From Massilia sp. W12 (GTDB lineage Bacteria > Pseudomonadota > Gammaproteobacteria > Burkholderiales > Burkholderiaceae_D): 64,000 nt of DNA. Below the pieces are notes generated by a model, which was not told the DNA's origin, searched no databases, and worked only from the letters and a program-made list of their open reading frames with translations. A program made the position numbers and the translations under genes. This document shows positions 29,201-36,668 of the stretch, piece after piece. Numbering within the stretch: position 1 is the stretch's first letter; the number at the start of each line of letters is the position of its first letter. The stretch lies in the NCBI RefSeq assembly GCF_037300705.1, contig NZ_CP147776.1, positions 3,968,001 through 4,032,000 on the forward strand, written 5' to 3'.

Positions 29201-32200
29201 GGCGTGACGATCCAGAATGCTGTCTTCAAAGAAATCCGCCGCCGTAATCGACACATTCGCGCCCCAGATCTTGACCGAGACCGCACGGAAATTCACCACC
29301 CGCATGCACTTGGCCGGCGGCGCCGTTTCAAAATTGGCGTCCATTTGCATAAAGGCGTCAAACAGCTTGGCGCGCGCCAAGACTTGCTCGGCGACGGTCT
29401 TGCTGCCATCGTCGCCCGCCAGCAGTGACAGGCCGCCGGTCAAAATGCCGAGGAAAACGCTTTTCGCAACCGAGCCGGCATCGCTTTCTTTGTGGTACTC
29501 GGTTTTGCTGATAACCGGCGCGGATTTGACAAAGTCATAGCGGGTTTTCGGGCGCGGCAGATGCACGCGCAAGGTCAGTTCGCCTTTGACATCGCGGATT
29601 TTCTCATCGTCATAAGTGGTGGCCGGGAAATCGACATTCGCATAATTCGTCAAAATCCGGTCATTTGCGTCAAACGCTTTGAGCAGCGGGTGATTGCGCC
29701 CCATGCCCAACGCCATACGCGGTTGCAAATAGGTGTTGGCATGCAGCGGCAGCATATGACGGGACAGCACATCGCGCCACTTATTGATATTGTGCGGCGT
29801 GAAATTGGTCATCAGAAGCGGCACAAAAATGCATTCCTCAACATCAACCAGCTCTTGGTACACGGCAAAATGGCGCAGCACTTCAAAATACATCATGGTC
29901 AGCGGATGGCAGTGATTATGGTTGGCCACCACTTCGGTTTGCGCTGAATAATGCTGTCCCTCATTGACAGACGTCACCACCGTCGCATTCAGCTGACGAT
30001 AGCTGTTGGCGTTTTGCATAATCGACTGCCGCAGTTTTTCACTGAAATACTGCGAGACATTGCGTGCGCTGTTTTGCGATGCTTGCGAATTCGCATTCGC
30101 ATAACCGCCAGCCACGCCGAGCGAGGCGCCGAAAAAGCCGGCAGAACCGGAAGCGCCCAAGCCCGCGCTGACCCCGCTGGTGCTGGCATTGCTGCTGCCG
30201 CGCAGCGCTTCGCTGATGCCGCCGCCCAATTGATCGACGATTTCACGCTCATCGCTGATACCTGCGCTCAAGCGCTCGCCCTGGCTCAAGCTCTGGCTTT
30301 CCGCGCCGCGCAAGCTGTGCTGCGAGTCAAACACCACCACCTGTTTTTTCTGTCCCGGCGCCAGCGCCAGCGAATACAGCAAATCGCCCAGCGAATAGCC
30401 ATCGGCGCGGAATTCAGATTTGAAATGCAACACATGGCCGGTAGCCACCGTCACCGCTTGATACAGGCTCAAATTGGCTTGCGCCGTCGGCGCATCCTGC
30501 CATTGAATCGGATTGTTCAAATCCACCGTGGCGCGCTTGAGCTTGGCCGCGCCGCCGCTTAATTCATAGCCGCCATTCGGCAATTTCTTCAAAGTGTAGT
30601 TCGCCACATCCGGGTCGGAGGTGCGCACAATCGCCTGGTAATTGAATTCACGCAAGGTGCGGTTCGGGGTAGACAGATTCATGCACGAGCCGCCCAGATC
30701 TTGCGAATATTCATTCGAGTTGATCAAGTCATTATGGTCAGGCAGGCGCGGCGCATTTTTCGGCTGCTTGCAGCCGCAATCATCGCCGCCGTCATGCGCA
30801 TGCGGCGGCTCATCGATGTCTTGCACCATCAGGTACAGGAAATCGTCGGCAATGCAGGCTTCATCCGGGGCCTGCGGATCAACCGGAATCGGGGCCGGGC
30901 TGTTGGGCGTCAATTCCACCACAGCCTGCGCCGCCTGATACACACCCCAGGGATAGGGCAGGACAAAGTTGCCAAACGCATCGGTCTTGCCGGCGCTCAC
31001 CACGCGCCAGGCCGCCTGTGCGCTGTCGCGCGCCTGCACCATCACGGTGACATCTTTGAGCGACACACTGCTGTTGACTGCTATCAGCTTGCCGCGCAAT
31101 TTTTTATTGCTGGCGCGGCGCCGGGTTTCGGCTTCCTGCAATTTGTTTGGCCGCTGCAAGGCGCACACAATATTGAGCTTGCGCAAGGTGGGATCATCTT
31201 TTTTATATGAACGGCTCCACACCACCGCGCCGTCATACGCCTTGACCACCACATGCACCAGGCTGTGCACCGCATTCGCGATAATCGCCTGTGTATCGGC
31301 AAAAGCAAAGCTGAGGCTGTCTTGCTCGACTGTCCCGTTTTGCGCGCTCCAATCCAGGGTTTGGCTGACAAAGCCGGCTTGATTGCCGGACGCCAGCGCG
31401 GAATATTCAAGCGCCACTTGATACAGCGCAAAATCATCGCGCCCGACTTGCTCCTTATCGTCGCGCGGCTTGAGTTGCAAACGTCCGCCCACTTCCAGCA
31501 TGCGAATCTCGCTCACATGCAGGGGGAAATCAAACAGCTTGTCGAAACGCTTTTTCAACATATCCAAGCCGGCGCGCGCCTTGGGCACGCCGCGATCTTC
31601 CAACACCGCCGCCATGCGCGCCAGCGTCGCCTCGTTCAAAAACAGCGGCGTGTGGCTGCGCTCGTCGAGATAGTCCAGCATTTGCCGCACCAGGCCAAAA
31701 AACACCCCTTCTTCGTGATAGCCGGTGAGAGCGGAGAATTCGGTTTGCAGCGCATCAAAGCCGCTTTTTGACAGCAGATACAAATTGGAAGGCGCAATCC
31801 CCGGCGCCGCGCGCGCAGGCTGCGCGTCTGGCTGCGCCAGCGCATGTGCGCCGCCGGCCTCATCTTTGCCGTTCAGCGCCTGCGCATAGCTGCGCGGATT
31901 TTTCATCAGCAGCAGCGCTTGCAGATGCTGCCCTCCCACCACGGCGCCGCTTTCCAGATCAGAAAACAGCACATCAAAATTGAACAGCACATCATCCAGA
32001 TTCGGATTTTGCGCCTGTAACACCTGCTGCATATACGCGGCGAACGCCGCTCCATTGGCCCCGCACAAATGGGCCGCCGGCAGATCCAGCCGGTATGTGC
32101 CATCGCCGGCCTGCTGGATGAATTCCAGGCTATGGCTGGCATTGGATTGACGCTGCGCGATGTAGGCGCTCTCCGCATTATTCTGATATTCCCACAGAGC

Positions 32201-32284
32201 GTAATTGACTTCGACTTTGAGGGTGGAAAAGCGGCCATCTTTGGTGTGGCCGTCAAACTTAAAGCTTTTTTGCAGGGTTAGCAT
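26201..32284 (-). CDS. giant protein with papain-like cysteine protease and HEXXH metalloprotease motifs
   Basis: A 2027-residue protein of unknown family. The start at 32284 (MLTLQKSFKFDGHTKDGRF) has GAGGA five bases upstream. No signal peptide is seen. In order: N-terminal region with no known domain; a beta-sandwich-like carboxypeptidase-regulatory patch near residue 420; a Cys pair-rich loop (DDCGCKQPKN); a Gly/Ser/Ala-rich stretch around 690-740 (SAGLGASGSAGFFGASLGVA); a short hydrophobic segment near 940 (VFLGILTGGLSLLAG); a long helical region; a papain-like/C39-like domain with Cys near 1545 (NNMACWATVATMM), His near 1638 (HARILVKI) and Asp in FIDPASGSK; and a C-terminal zincin motif HEICHYLLFQSE near 1862. 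The architecture suggests a toxin or effector with self-processing, but this is inference. Confidence 0.8.
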   Translation of the reverse strand: MLTLQKSFKFDGHTKDGRFSTLKVEVNYALWEYQNNAESAYIAQRQSNASHSLEFIQQAGDGTYRLDLPAAHLCGANGAAFAAYMQQVLQAQNPNLDDVLFNFDVLFSDLESGAVVGGQHLQALLLMKNPRSYAQALNGKDEAGGAHALAQPDAQPARAAPGIAPSNLYLLSKSGFDALQTEFSALTGYHEEGVFFGLVRQMLDYLDERSHTPLFLNEATLARMAAVLEDRGVPKARAGLDMLKKRFDKLFDFPLHVSEIRMLEVGGRLQLKPRDDKEQVGRDDFALYQVALEYSALASGNQAGFVSQTLDWSAQNGTVEQDSLSFAFADTQAIIANAVHSLVHVVVKAYDGAVVWSRSYKKDDPTLRKLNIVCALQRPNKLQEAETRRRASNKKLRGKLIAVNSSVSLKDVTVMVQARDSAQAAWRVVSAGKTDAFGNFVLPYPWGVYQAAQAVVELTPNSPAPIPVDPQAPDEACIADDFLYLMVQDIDEPPHAHDGGDDCGCKQPKNAPRLPDHNDLINSNEYSQDLGGSCMNLSTPNRTLREFNYQAIVRTSDPDVANYTLKKLPNGGYELSGGAAKLKRATVDLNNPIQWQDAPTAQANLSLYQAVTVATGHVLHFKSEFRADGYSLGDLLYSLALAPGQKKQVVVFDSQHSLRGAESQSLSQGERLSAGISDEREIVDQLGGGISEALRGSSNASTSGVSAGLGASGSAGFFGASLGVAGGYANANSQASQNSARNVSQYFSEKLRQSIMQNANSYRQLNATVVTSVNEGQHYSAQTEVVANHNHCHPLTMMYFEVLRHFAVYQELVDVEECIFVPLLMTNFTPHNINKWRDVLSRHMLPLHANTYLQPRMALGMGRNHPLLKAFDANDRILTNYANVDFPATTYDDEKIRDVKGELTLRVHLPRPKTRYDFVKSAPVISKTEYHKESDAGSVAKSVFLGILTGGLSLLAGDDGSKTVAEQVLARAKLFDAFMQMDANFETAPPAKCMRVVNFRAVSVKIWGANVSITAADFFEDSILDRHAWKAYATILGYADPIDMLEYYFKGRLIAEWDGIFYHDIVPVVYRRLIEQLHLDYVNADWTALTNYKGGEHLMRVAFSGSTQFKRKQLPDDIFLKCNNVAIKQIADQIKFVLETARITYATQHFHGVLFNGRVNNDLLDASGAKLYIPESEDEKRNPKKEDAYLVQKLVEHLNSNLEHYNKALWFNLDHDRRFMLLDGFHIQIYDTNGQPAGYRALASVVKNQLLSIVGNSLVFPVAAGYKISKSYIVEHNEQGDEEHVSLLEHYRPSLPAAPYRISVPSRGVFLEAVKGVCNACEPVEENTSQDWTKFTTDEPTPILPLSAPTPSITDYKPSYKDFAAPIVNIQSAPGLPAPGAGLAGLGELLGKAGIFNDITGLQGNQENALKTLQSNNENVRALAETSKGLVSQERNTSNSDKIMNALKKAKDSGGITQQEYGSLLKSHLQQLIDGGDGQKAEAEKHKPSLTEAAVKAAEQGKTVKAQKVGPEGGVESVTIEGAAPEKVLAEVKGAIPLLKQENNMACWATVATMMVNWQKQQSLSVPEVLASAGAIYLQKFNDKKGLSAGEKPAFLNVLGMQGEAPASYTVQQYIDWVNAYGPLWVTTDSSDASGKFSPHARILVKISGTGAADGVGTNFTFIDPASGSKTTESFAKFVAAYEQMVTDNPSDNLFVQIVHFASKAGAGKPGEGEGGPVEGAASVDKDARRTPAEISSQLSKYSGHAAGATVKIVADYVKSKLENVWNGKGGIIGMVDHGEHQKLVEYLGTNAVPATYSSAADKAKTIAAESFAAWDGKNPATDPDPSTWAYNRSFSDGGLPYCVMRFYKLVKPGYAKDYFPILAHEICHYLLFQSEALIEADTRDFLFDANVAQADRAAGAVARNRFIQEVVGRRLNYLVHKEIDVPATPDSATPAQIGKMAAEWAMKQTNGVDYYQKIHDFLQKLPNDAARRNQLGIWLQNFWSKVTMFDNQAFATKLAGDLNLAGEFLKKADDATYAAEKSDGIH

Positions 32285-32559
32285 GATAGTCCTCAATTTT
32301 TTGGCGCAAACAATCCCCCTGCCCAGCCCCTGGCGGGCTGTGCTGCTTGGATGGTGTGACAGGGAGCGCGCGCCTTGTTATGCAAGCGGCGCTGCGCGCA
32401 AGCGCAACAGCACCAGTCTTTGTATCAAGCCGCTCAGGCTGTTTTTCGTCCCGCCCGCAGCCGGCGCTTACGGGTGGGTGGAGGAGAATTGAAGGCAAGT
32501 CAGGCAGTTGCTGGTTTTTTCTTATCGCTTACTGCGCGCTGATGTGTCTTGCATGAATA

Positions 32560-33040
32560 GATCAATTTAAATAACTGTCATGCACTTGCCGAACTGAACG
32601 ATAGACCTGTTTTTGAGAAAAGTCAAAGCCGCTTTTATGGTGTTTTTAGCAACTCCATTACTCTTCTTCCGATTTTTGTACCTGCCTCTATACTTACTTA
32701 CGCCTGATAAACAATACTATTTTTTTGCTTACAATCACATTTGCAAGCTTAAATTAATTTATATTTCTACGCTAAAAATTAAAACAGTTTTTGCAAAATT
32801 TAATTTGTACAATTCAATTTTGCTATTCGATTGCCCAGAGAAAATTTTTCTGCAGGCTTACGCATGCCTGCAGCGGGTTTGGTGCAGACTGCATAACAGT
32901 TGGATAGAGAAGTAAAAATAGTAATTACAGTGATTCAAACCCGATCAGCCATGCAGCAGGGTCGGATGGAAAATATTTACAAAATAATTTTTACTGATAT
33001 TTTTTACAGACGTGCAAAAAAAACCGATTAACGGCCAAGC
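32560..33040. other. AT-rich patch without a supported gene
   Basis: This stretch is markedly AT-rich (runs such as TTAAATTAATTTATATTTC) against a GC-rich chromosome. An open frame at 32613-32915 starting with TTG would give a hydrophobic N-terminus (MRKVKAAFMVFLATPLLFF), but has no ribosome site and no family resemblance. The segment 32285-32560 before it holds no gene either. Confidence 0.6.
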
Positions 33041-33300
33041 GGATCAATGGGGATCAATGGGGTCAGGGATCAATGGGGTAGGGATCAATGGGGTCAGACT
33101 CGATTGATCTGCGCAGTGACGCCCAACATTCAGCAGCGCAGCCAAGTTGGCACACACCCGCCACGCGGATCGCTGCGCAACTCCTGAAATGGAAGCTTGA
33201 ATAAGGAGCTGAGGCCCAGTTCCGCCAATGCAGCGCTATTCCCCCTCTTTCATATTTAACGTCTCGATGAAGGAGTTCAGGCTATCCGGCTGGGCGATTT
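33041..33300. repeat. inverted-end repeat, copy D (right end missing)
   Basis: Left end has four stacked GATCAATGGGG units, then GTCAGACTCGATTGATCTGC. The interior is complete but it stops at GGCTGGGCGATTTG, where copy E begins. Interior differs from copies A-C by an insertion near AATAAGGAGCTGAGGCCC. Confidence 0.85.
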
Positions 33301-33551
33301 GATCAATAGGGTCAGACTCGATTGATCTGAGCAGTGACGCCCAACATTCAGCAGCGCAGCCAAGTTGGCACACACCCGCCACGCGGATCGCTGCGCAACT
33401 TCTGAAATGGAAGCTTGAATAAGGAGCTGAGGCCCTGTTCCGCCCATGCAGCGCTATTCCCCCTCGTTCATATTTCAACGTCTCGATGAAGGAGTTCAGG
33501 CTATCCGGCTGGGCGATTTGAGAAATCAATCCAGTCTGACCCCATTGATTC
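33301..33551. repeat. inverted-end repeat, copy E
   Basis: Head-to-tail with copy D. Starts GATCAATAGGGTCAGACTCG, ends TCTGACCCCATTGATTC. Shares the AATAAGGAGCTGAGGCCC variant with copy D, so D and E arose by duplication. Confidence 0.88.
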
Positions 33552-33653
33552 CCAGCGCTATTCCCCCTCTTTCATATTTAACGTCTCGATGAAGGAGTTC
33601 AGGCTATCCGGCTGGGCGATTTGAGAAATCAATCCAGTCTGACCCCATTGATT
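33552..33653. repeat. inverted-end repeat, copy F (right 100 bases only)
   Basis: CAGCGCTATTCCCCCTCTTT through TCTGACCCCATTGATTC, matching the right part of copies D and E. Confidence 0.85.
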
Positions 33654-33881
33654 CTCATCGTGCCGATTGCCGGTGGCAGCTATCGCCTGAAAAATCAACG
33701 ACAGGCCGGCATGGTGCAAATGGCGGCAAATTGAGCGCCGCGAGCAGCGGGCCTTCCTCCGGTCGGGCTTCGCCCTCCCTCCAGAAGGCCCGCTGCTCGC
33801 ACCAATGGTGCGGACGGTGGTGTATCAAAATTCAATCGCTGCATGAGGGAAAACTGTATCAATTTTGAATCGCTGTTGACA
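33654..33881 (+). mobile_element. probable IS21-like remnant with a 17-bp hairpin
   Basis: The first part reads as the end of a protein (VPIAGGSYRLKNQRQAG then MVQMAAN and stop, to about 33734). It is followed by a perfect 17-base inverted repeat, GCGAGCAGCGGGCCTTC (33740-33756) with its complement at 33784-33800. Two copies of TATCAAAATTCAATCGCTG / TATCAATTTTGAATCGCTG then lie near the end, which is like the multiple terminal repeats of IS21-family elements. No intact transposase. It is framed by copies F and G of the inverted-end repeat. Family call is tentative. Confidence 0.4.
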
Positions 33882-33927
33882 CGGCTGGGCGATTTGAGAA
33901 ATCAATCCAGTCTGACCCCATTGATTC
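33882..33927. repeat. inverted-end repeat, copy G (46-base right-end unit)
   Basis: CGGCTGGGCGATTTGAGAAA through TCTGACCCCATTGATTC only, followed by a shorter CCATTGATTC. Same unit as the tandem pieces at 25008-25098. The space from here to 34200 shows no gene. Confidence 0.85.
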
Positions 33928-34202
33928 TTTTCCATTGATTCTTCATGTGACGCTGTTGTTTCAAGTACAAGCAGAGATGCGCACAAGCAGTCAAAGCAAA
34001 CTGCCATTTGGCGTTACAATGCAAGCAGCTTCCCTTTTCATGGCGTGAGCCAGCCAAAGCGGCTGAGCAAGGCGCCGCCGACAGGCCCCAACCCTGCCTG
34101 CCACAAGCAACCGGCCTGTATGCCGGCTGAGCATGATCTCTGCTCCCAAGCCACCCGAAATAACCCGATGCTGCCCGACGAAGTACATAGAGACTTAATA
34201 AC

Positions 34203-34219
34203 TTGCATTTTAAATGCTG
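34203..34219 (+). promoter_or_regulatory. NsrR-type operator before nsrR
   Basis: GCATTTTAAATGC (34205-34217) is a perfect palindrome around one T and agrees with the NsrR half-site ATGCATTT. A TATATA box follows within 15 bases, so bound NsrR would cover the promoter and repress its own gene. Confidence 0.65.
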
Positions 34220-34260
34220 TTTTTATATACTGCCGGCATCGCTCGATATGAAAGCAAAAC

Positions 34261-34719
34261 ATGTTGCTGAATCACTTCACAGACTTTGGCCTGCGCATCC
34301 TGATGTATTTGGCGCGCCAGGAGCAAGAGCGATTGGTGACGGTGGCGGAAATTTCGGGGCAATTCGGAATTCCCCACAATCATTTGATCAAAGTCTCCGC
34401 GCGCCTGGTGAAATTGGGCTGGGTGCAAGCCCAGCGCGGCAGAAATGGCGGCATGCTGCTGGGCGCGCCCGCGCATCTGATCCGTATGGGTGAAGTGGTG
34501 CGCGCGCTGGAGGGGCATGCGCATTTGATTGATTGTGGCAAACCGCCCTGTCCCCTGAATCAGGGTTGCGGATTGCAAATGGCTTTGGATGCAGCGCTCA
34601 ATGCCTTTTACGCCAAGCTGGATGAATACACCCTGGCGGATATGGTGACCAAACAGACGGGCGAAACCCTGTTGCAGATGCGCCGCCAATTCATCGCGAT
34701 TCAACAAGCAGCACAATAA
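34261..34719 (+). CDS. nsrR: nitric-oxide-sensing repressor NsrR (Rrf2 family)
   Basis: A 152-residue Rrf2 protein. N-terminal winged helix (LNHFTDFGLRILMYLA, VTVAEISGQFGIPHNHLIKV, GRNGGMLLG) and the iron-sulfur ligand pattern DCGKPPCPLNQGC, with three cysteines in the spacing of NsrR. In known members NO destroys the cluster and releases the operators. The next gene is hmp, the classical NsrR target, and both genes carry matching operator-like sites. Confidence 0.94.
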   Translation: MLLNHFTDFGLRILMYLARQEQERLVTVAEISGQFGIPHNHLIKVSARLVKLGWVQAQRGRNGGMLLGAPAHLIRMGEVVRALEGHAHLIDCGKPPCPLNQGCGLQMALDAALNAFYAKLDEYTLADMVTKQTGETLLQMRRQFIAIQQAAQ

Positions 34720-34728
34720 GCTTTAGTG

Positions 34729-34751
34729 GCGCGGCCAGGCCGCGCTTTTTT
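34729..34751 (+). terminator. terminator between nsrR and hmp
   Basis: GCGCGGCC, one A, GGCCGCGC, then TTTTTT. A strong hairpin 10 bases after the nsrR stop, showing that hmp has its own promoter. Confidence 0.85.
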
Positions 34752-34761
34752 GTGGATTTTA

Positions 34762-34778
34762 ATATGCATTTTATATAC
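34762..34778 (+). promoter_or_regulatory. NsrR-type operator/promoter before hmp
   Basis: ATATGCATTTTATATAC contains one good half-site (ATGCATTT) and a degenerate second half, and overlaps a TATATA box about 20 bases before the hmp start. Confidence 0.6.
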
Positions 34779-34796
34779 CGTTTTTAAGGAGCTATG

Positions 34797-36002
34797 ATGT
34801 TATCGTCTCAATCCCGCCCATTGATCGCCGCCAGCGTACCGGTTTTGCGTGAGCACGGGGCCGCCATTTCGCAATGTTTTTACCGCAATATGCTGACTGA
34901 GCACAGCGAGCTGAAACACCTGTTCAATCTGGGTAATCAAGCGAATGGCAGCCAGCAACAAGCCTTGGCGGCGGCGGTGTTTGCGTATGCCGCGAATATC
35001 GATAACCGCCAGGCGCTGGCCCCTGTGCTGGAGCGCATCGCGCATAAACACGCCGCAGTTGGCATCAAAGCTTCGCACTACAGCATTGTGGGCCGGCATT
35101 TGCTGGGCGCGATTCAAGAGGTGTTGGGGGCCGCCGCCAGTCCGGCGCTGCTGGCGGCCTGGGATGAGGCGTATTGGCTGTTAGCGGCAGAACTCACCAG
35201 TGCCGAAGCCGCTTTGTACCGCGCCAGCGGGGCCGGTCCGGGCGAATGGCAAAGCGTGCGCGTGTGCAAGCTTGAACGTGAGAGTGAGGATGTGCTGTCG
35301 TTTTATCTGCAAAGCGCGGATGGCGCCAGCCCCGGCCCCTTTGCGCCGGGACAGTATATTTCTGTGCTGACGCAGCCGGGGGAATGGCGGCAAATGCGGC
35401 AATACAGCCTGTCGGATGCGCCGCAATGCAATTACTGGCGCATCAGCGTCAAGCGCGAGCCGGCGCAAGCAGCGCAGCCGGCGGGACTGGTTTCAAACTG
35501 GCTGCATGAGCATGTGCAAGCCGGCAGCGTGCTGCAAGTCAGCCGCGCGTATGGCGAATTTCAACCCTTAGCGCAGCGCACCCGGCCCATGGTTTTGCTG
35601 TCTGCCGGGATAGGCGTCACACCCATGATGGCGGTGTTAAACAGCTTGCGCCGGCAAGATCCGCAACGCGCGCTGCTGTTTTTACACGCGGCGCGCGACG
35701 GCGCGCACCACGCCCTGCAAGCTGATCTGTCCCGCGCTTTGGAAGCGATGCCGCATTTGCGCAGCCTGGTGGCGTATGAAACGCCGCGCGAACAGGATGT
35801 GGCCGGCATGCACTATCAGCACAGCGGGCAGCTGGAGTTGCGCAAGATATTGCGTCCCGCGGATCTGGAAGCCGATTTCTGGCTGTGCGGCCCACTCGGC
35901 TTCATGCGCGCGCAATGGCGCAGCCTGATCGAACTGGGCGTTGCGCCGCAGCGCATCCGGCGCGAAGTATTCGGGCCGGAGATGTTGGAGCAGCTGCTCT
36001 GA
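34797..36002 (+). CDS. hmp: flavohaemoprotein Hmp (nitric oxide dioxygenase)
   Basis: A 401-residue protein with a globin domain (1-140; proximal His in IAHKHAAVGI, distal YRNM with the Tyr B10 region), an FAD domain (GQYISVLTQP, RQYSLSD) and an NAD domain (VLLSAGIGVTPMMAVL, WLCGPLGFM, FGPEML end). Hmp converts NO and oxygen to nitrate at the cost of NAD(P)H in the cytoplasm. The second of two adjacent ATGs (34797) was chosen because AAGGAG lies 5 bases upstream. Regulated with nsrR by NO. Confidence 0.96.
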   Translation: MLSSQSRPLIAASVPVLREHGAAISQCFYRNMLTEHSELKHLFNLGNQANGSQQQALAAAVFAYAANIDNRQALAPVLERIAHKHAAVGIKASHYSIVGRHLLGAIQEVLGAAASPALLAAWDEAYWLLAAELTSAEAALYRASGAGPGEWQSVRVCKLERESEDVLSFYLQSADGASPGPFAPGQYISVLTQPGEWRQMRQYSLSDAPQCNYWRISVKREPAQAAQPAGLVSNWLHEHVQAGSVLQVSRAYGEFQPLAQRTRPMVLLSAGIGVTPMMAVLNSLRRQDPQRALLFLHAARDGAHHALQADLSRALEAMPHLRSLVAYETPREQDVAGMHYQHSGQLELRKILRPADLEADFWLCGPLGFMRAQWRSLIELGVAPQRIRREVFGPEMLEQLL

Positions 36003-36113
36003 TTTAACGCAATACTTTTTGCCTGCCGGCAGCTAAAAAGCAGCGGCCAGCGGCGAATGCCGCGCCTCGCTGCGCAGCTGCTCCGCCCCCGGCTGCGCAG
36101 CGTTTGATGCGCC

Positions 36114-36668
36114 TCACATCATCTCGCGCAAGCCCGGATGGGTGTGCAGCAATTCTTCCTGCATGGCTTGCATGCGTTTGATTTTGTGTTCGATTTTGGC
36201 GATTTTCTGCTCCGGAATGCCTTCGCGCCGGGCGCGCTCGATGCCGGCTTGCAGTTTGGGAATTTCCTGCTGCGTGGCGTGGATGAAAGAGGCATATACG
36301 CGCAGGTTTTGGCGCGCTTCATATTTGGCGTACAGCTTGGGGTCGGCCAGTTCTTCCGCGCTGGGCTGCTCTTGCTTGAGTTCGCTGCGCACTATCGGCG
36401 GGCTGCGCGGGTCGCCGTCGCGGGTTTCCAGCAGGCTTTGCGCCGCCGGCATCTGCGGCCCGGTGGGCAGCAGCGCGACCCGGCGCAAGTCCGGCGCGGC
36501 GGCCGGCGCTTGCGCATGCGGCGGCGCCGCCGGGGCGGCGACTGGCGCGGCGGCGGGGACAGGCGCCGGCAGTTGCGCGAGCGGGGCTAATGGCGCTTGC
36601 GGCCATGTCGCCCAGACCGTCAAAGCGAACAACACAATGCAGGCAAGCACAAAGATGCGGACTCTCAT
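36114..36668 (-). CDS. small membrane-anchored or exported protein, unknown
   Basis: A 184-residue protein: N-terminal hydrophobic segment (VRIFVLACIVLFALTVWATW), a Pro/Ala-rich linker to about residue 60, and a charged helical C-terminus (QEIPKLQAGIERARREGI, KIEHKIKRMQAMQEELL). Family not recognised; the shape (anchor, linker, coiled coil) and the arrangement resemble lipase-chaperone-like helpers, but there is no sequence support for that. Its ATG overlaps the stop of the PpiC gene by 4 bases. Confidence 0.7.
   Translation of the reverse strand: MRVRIFVLACIVLFALTVWATWPQAPLAPLAQLPAPVPAAAPVAAPAAPPHAQAPAAAPDLRRVALLPTGPQMPAAQSLLETRDGDPRSPPIVRSELKQEQPSAEELADPKLYAKYEARQNLRVYASFIHATQQEIPKLQAGIERARREGIPEQKIAKIEHKIKRMQAMQEELLHTHPGLREMM

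Noticed and set aside
32613-32915. 100-codon frame in the AT-rich patch
   Set aside because: TTG start, no ribosome site, lies in low-complexity AT DNA; kept only as a remark.
33930-34200. possible riboswitch before nsrR
   Set aside because: Some GC-rich hairpins are present (CCGGCCTGTATGCCGG) but no conserved riboswitch core was found.
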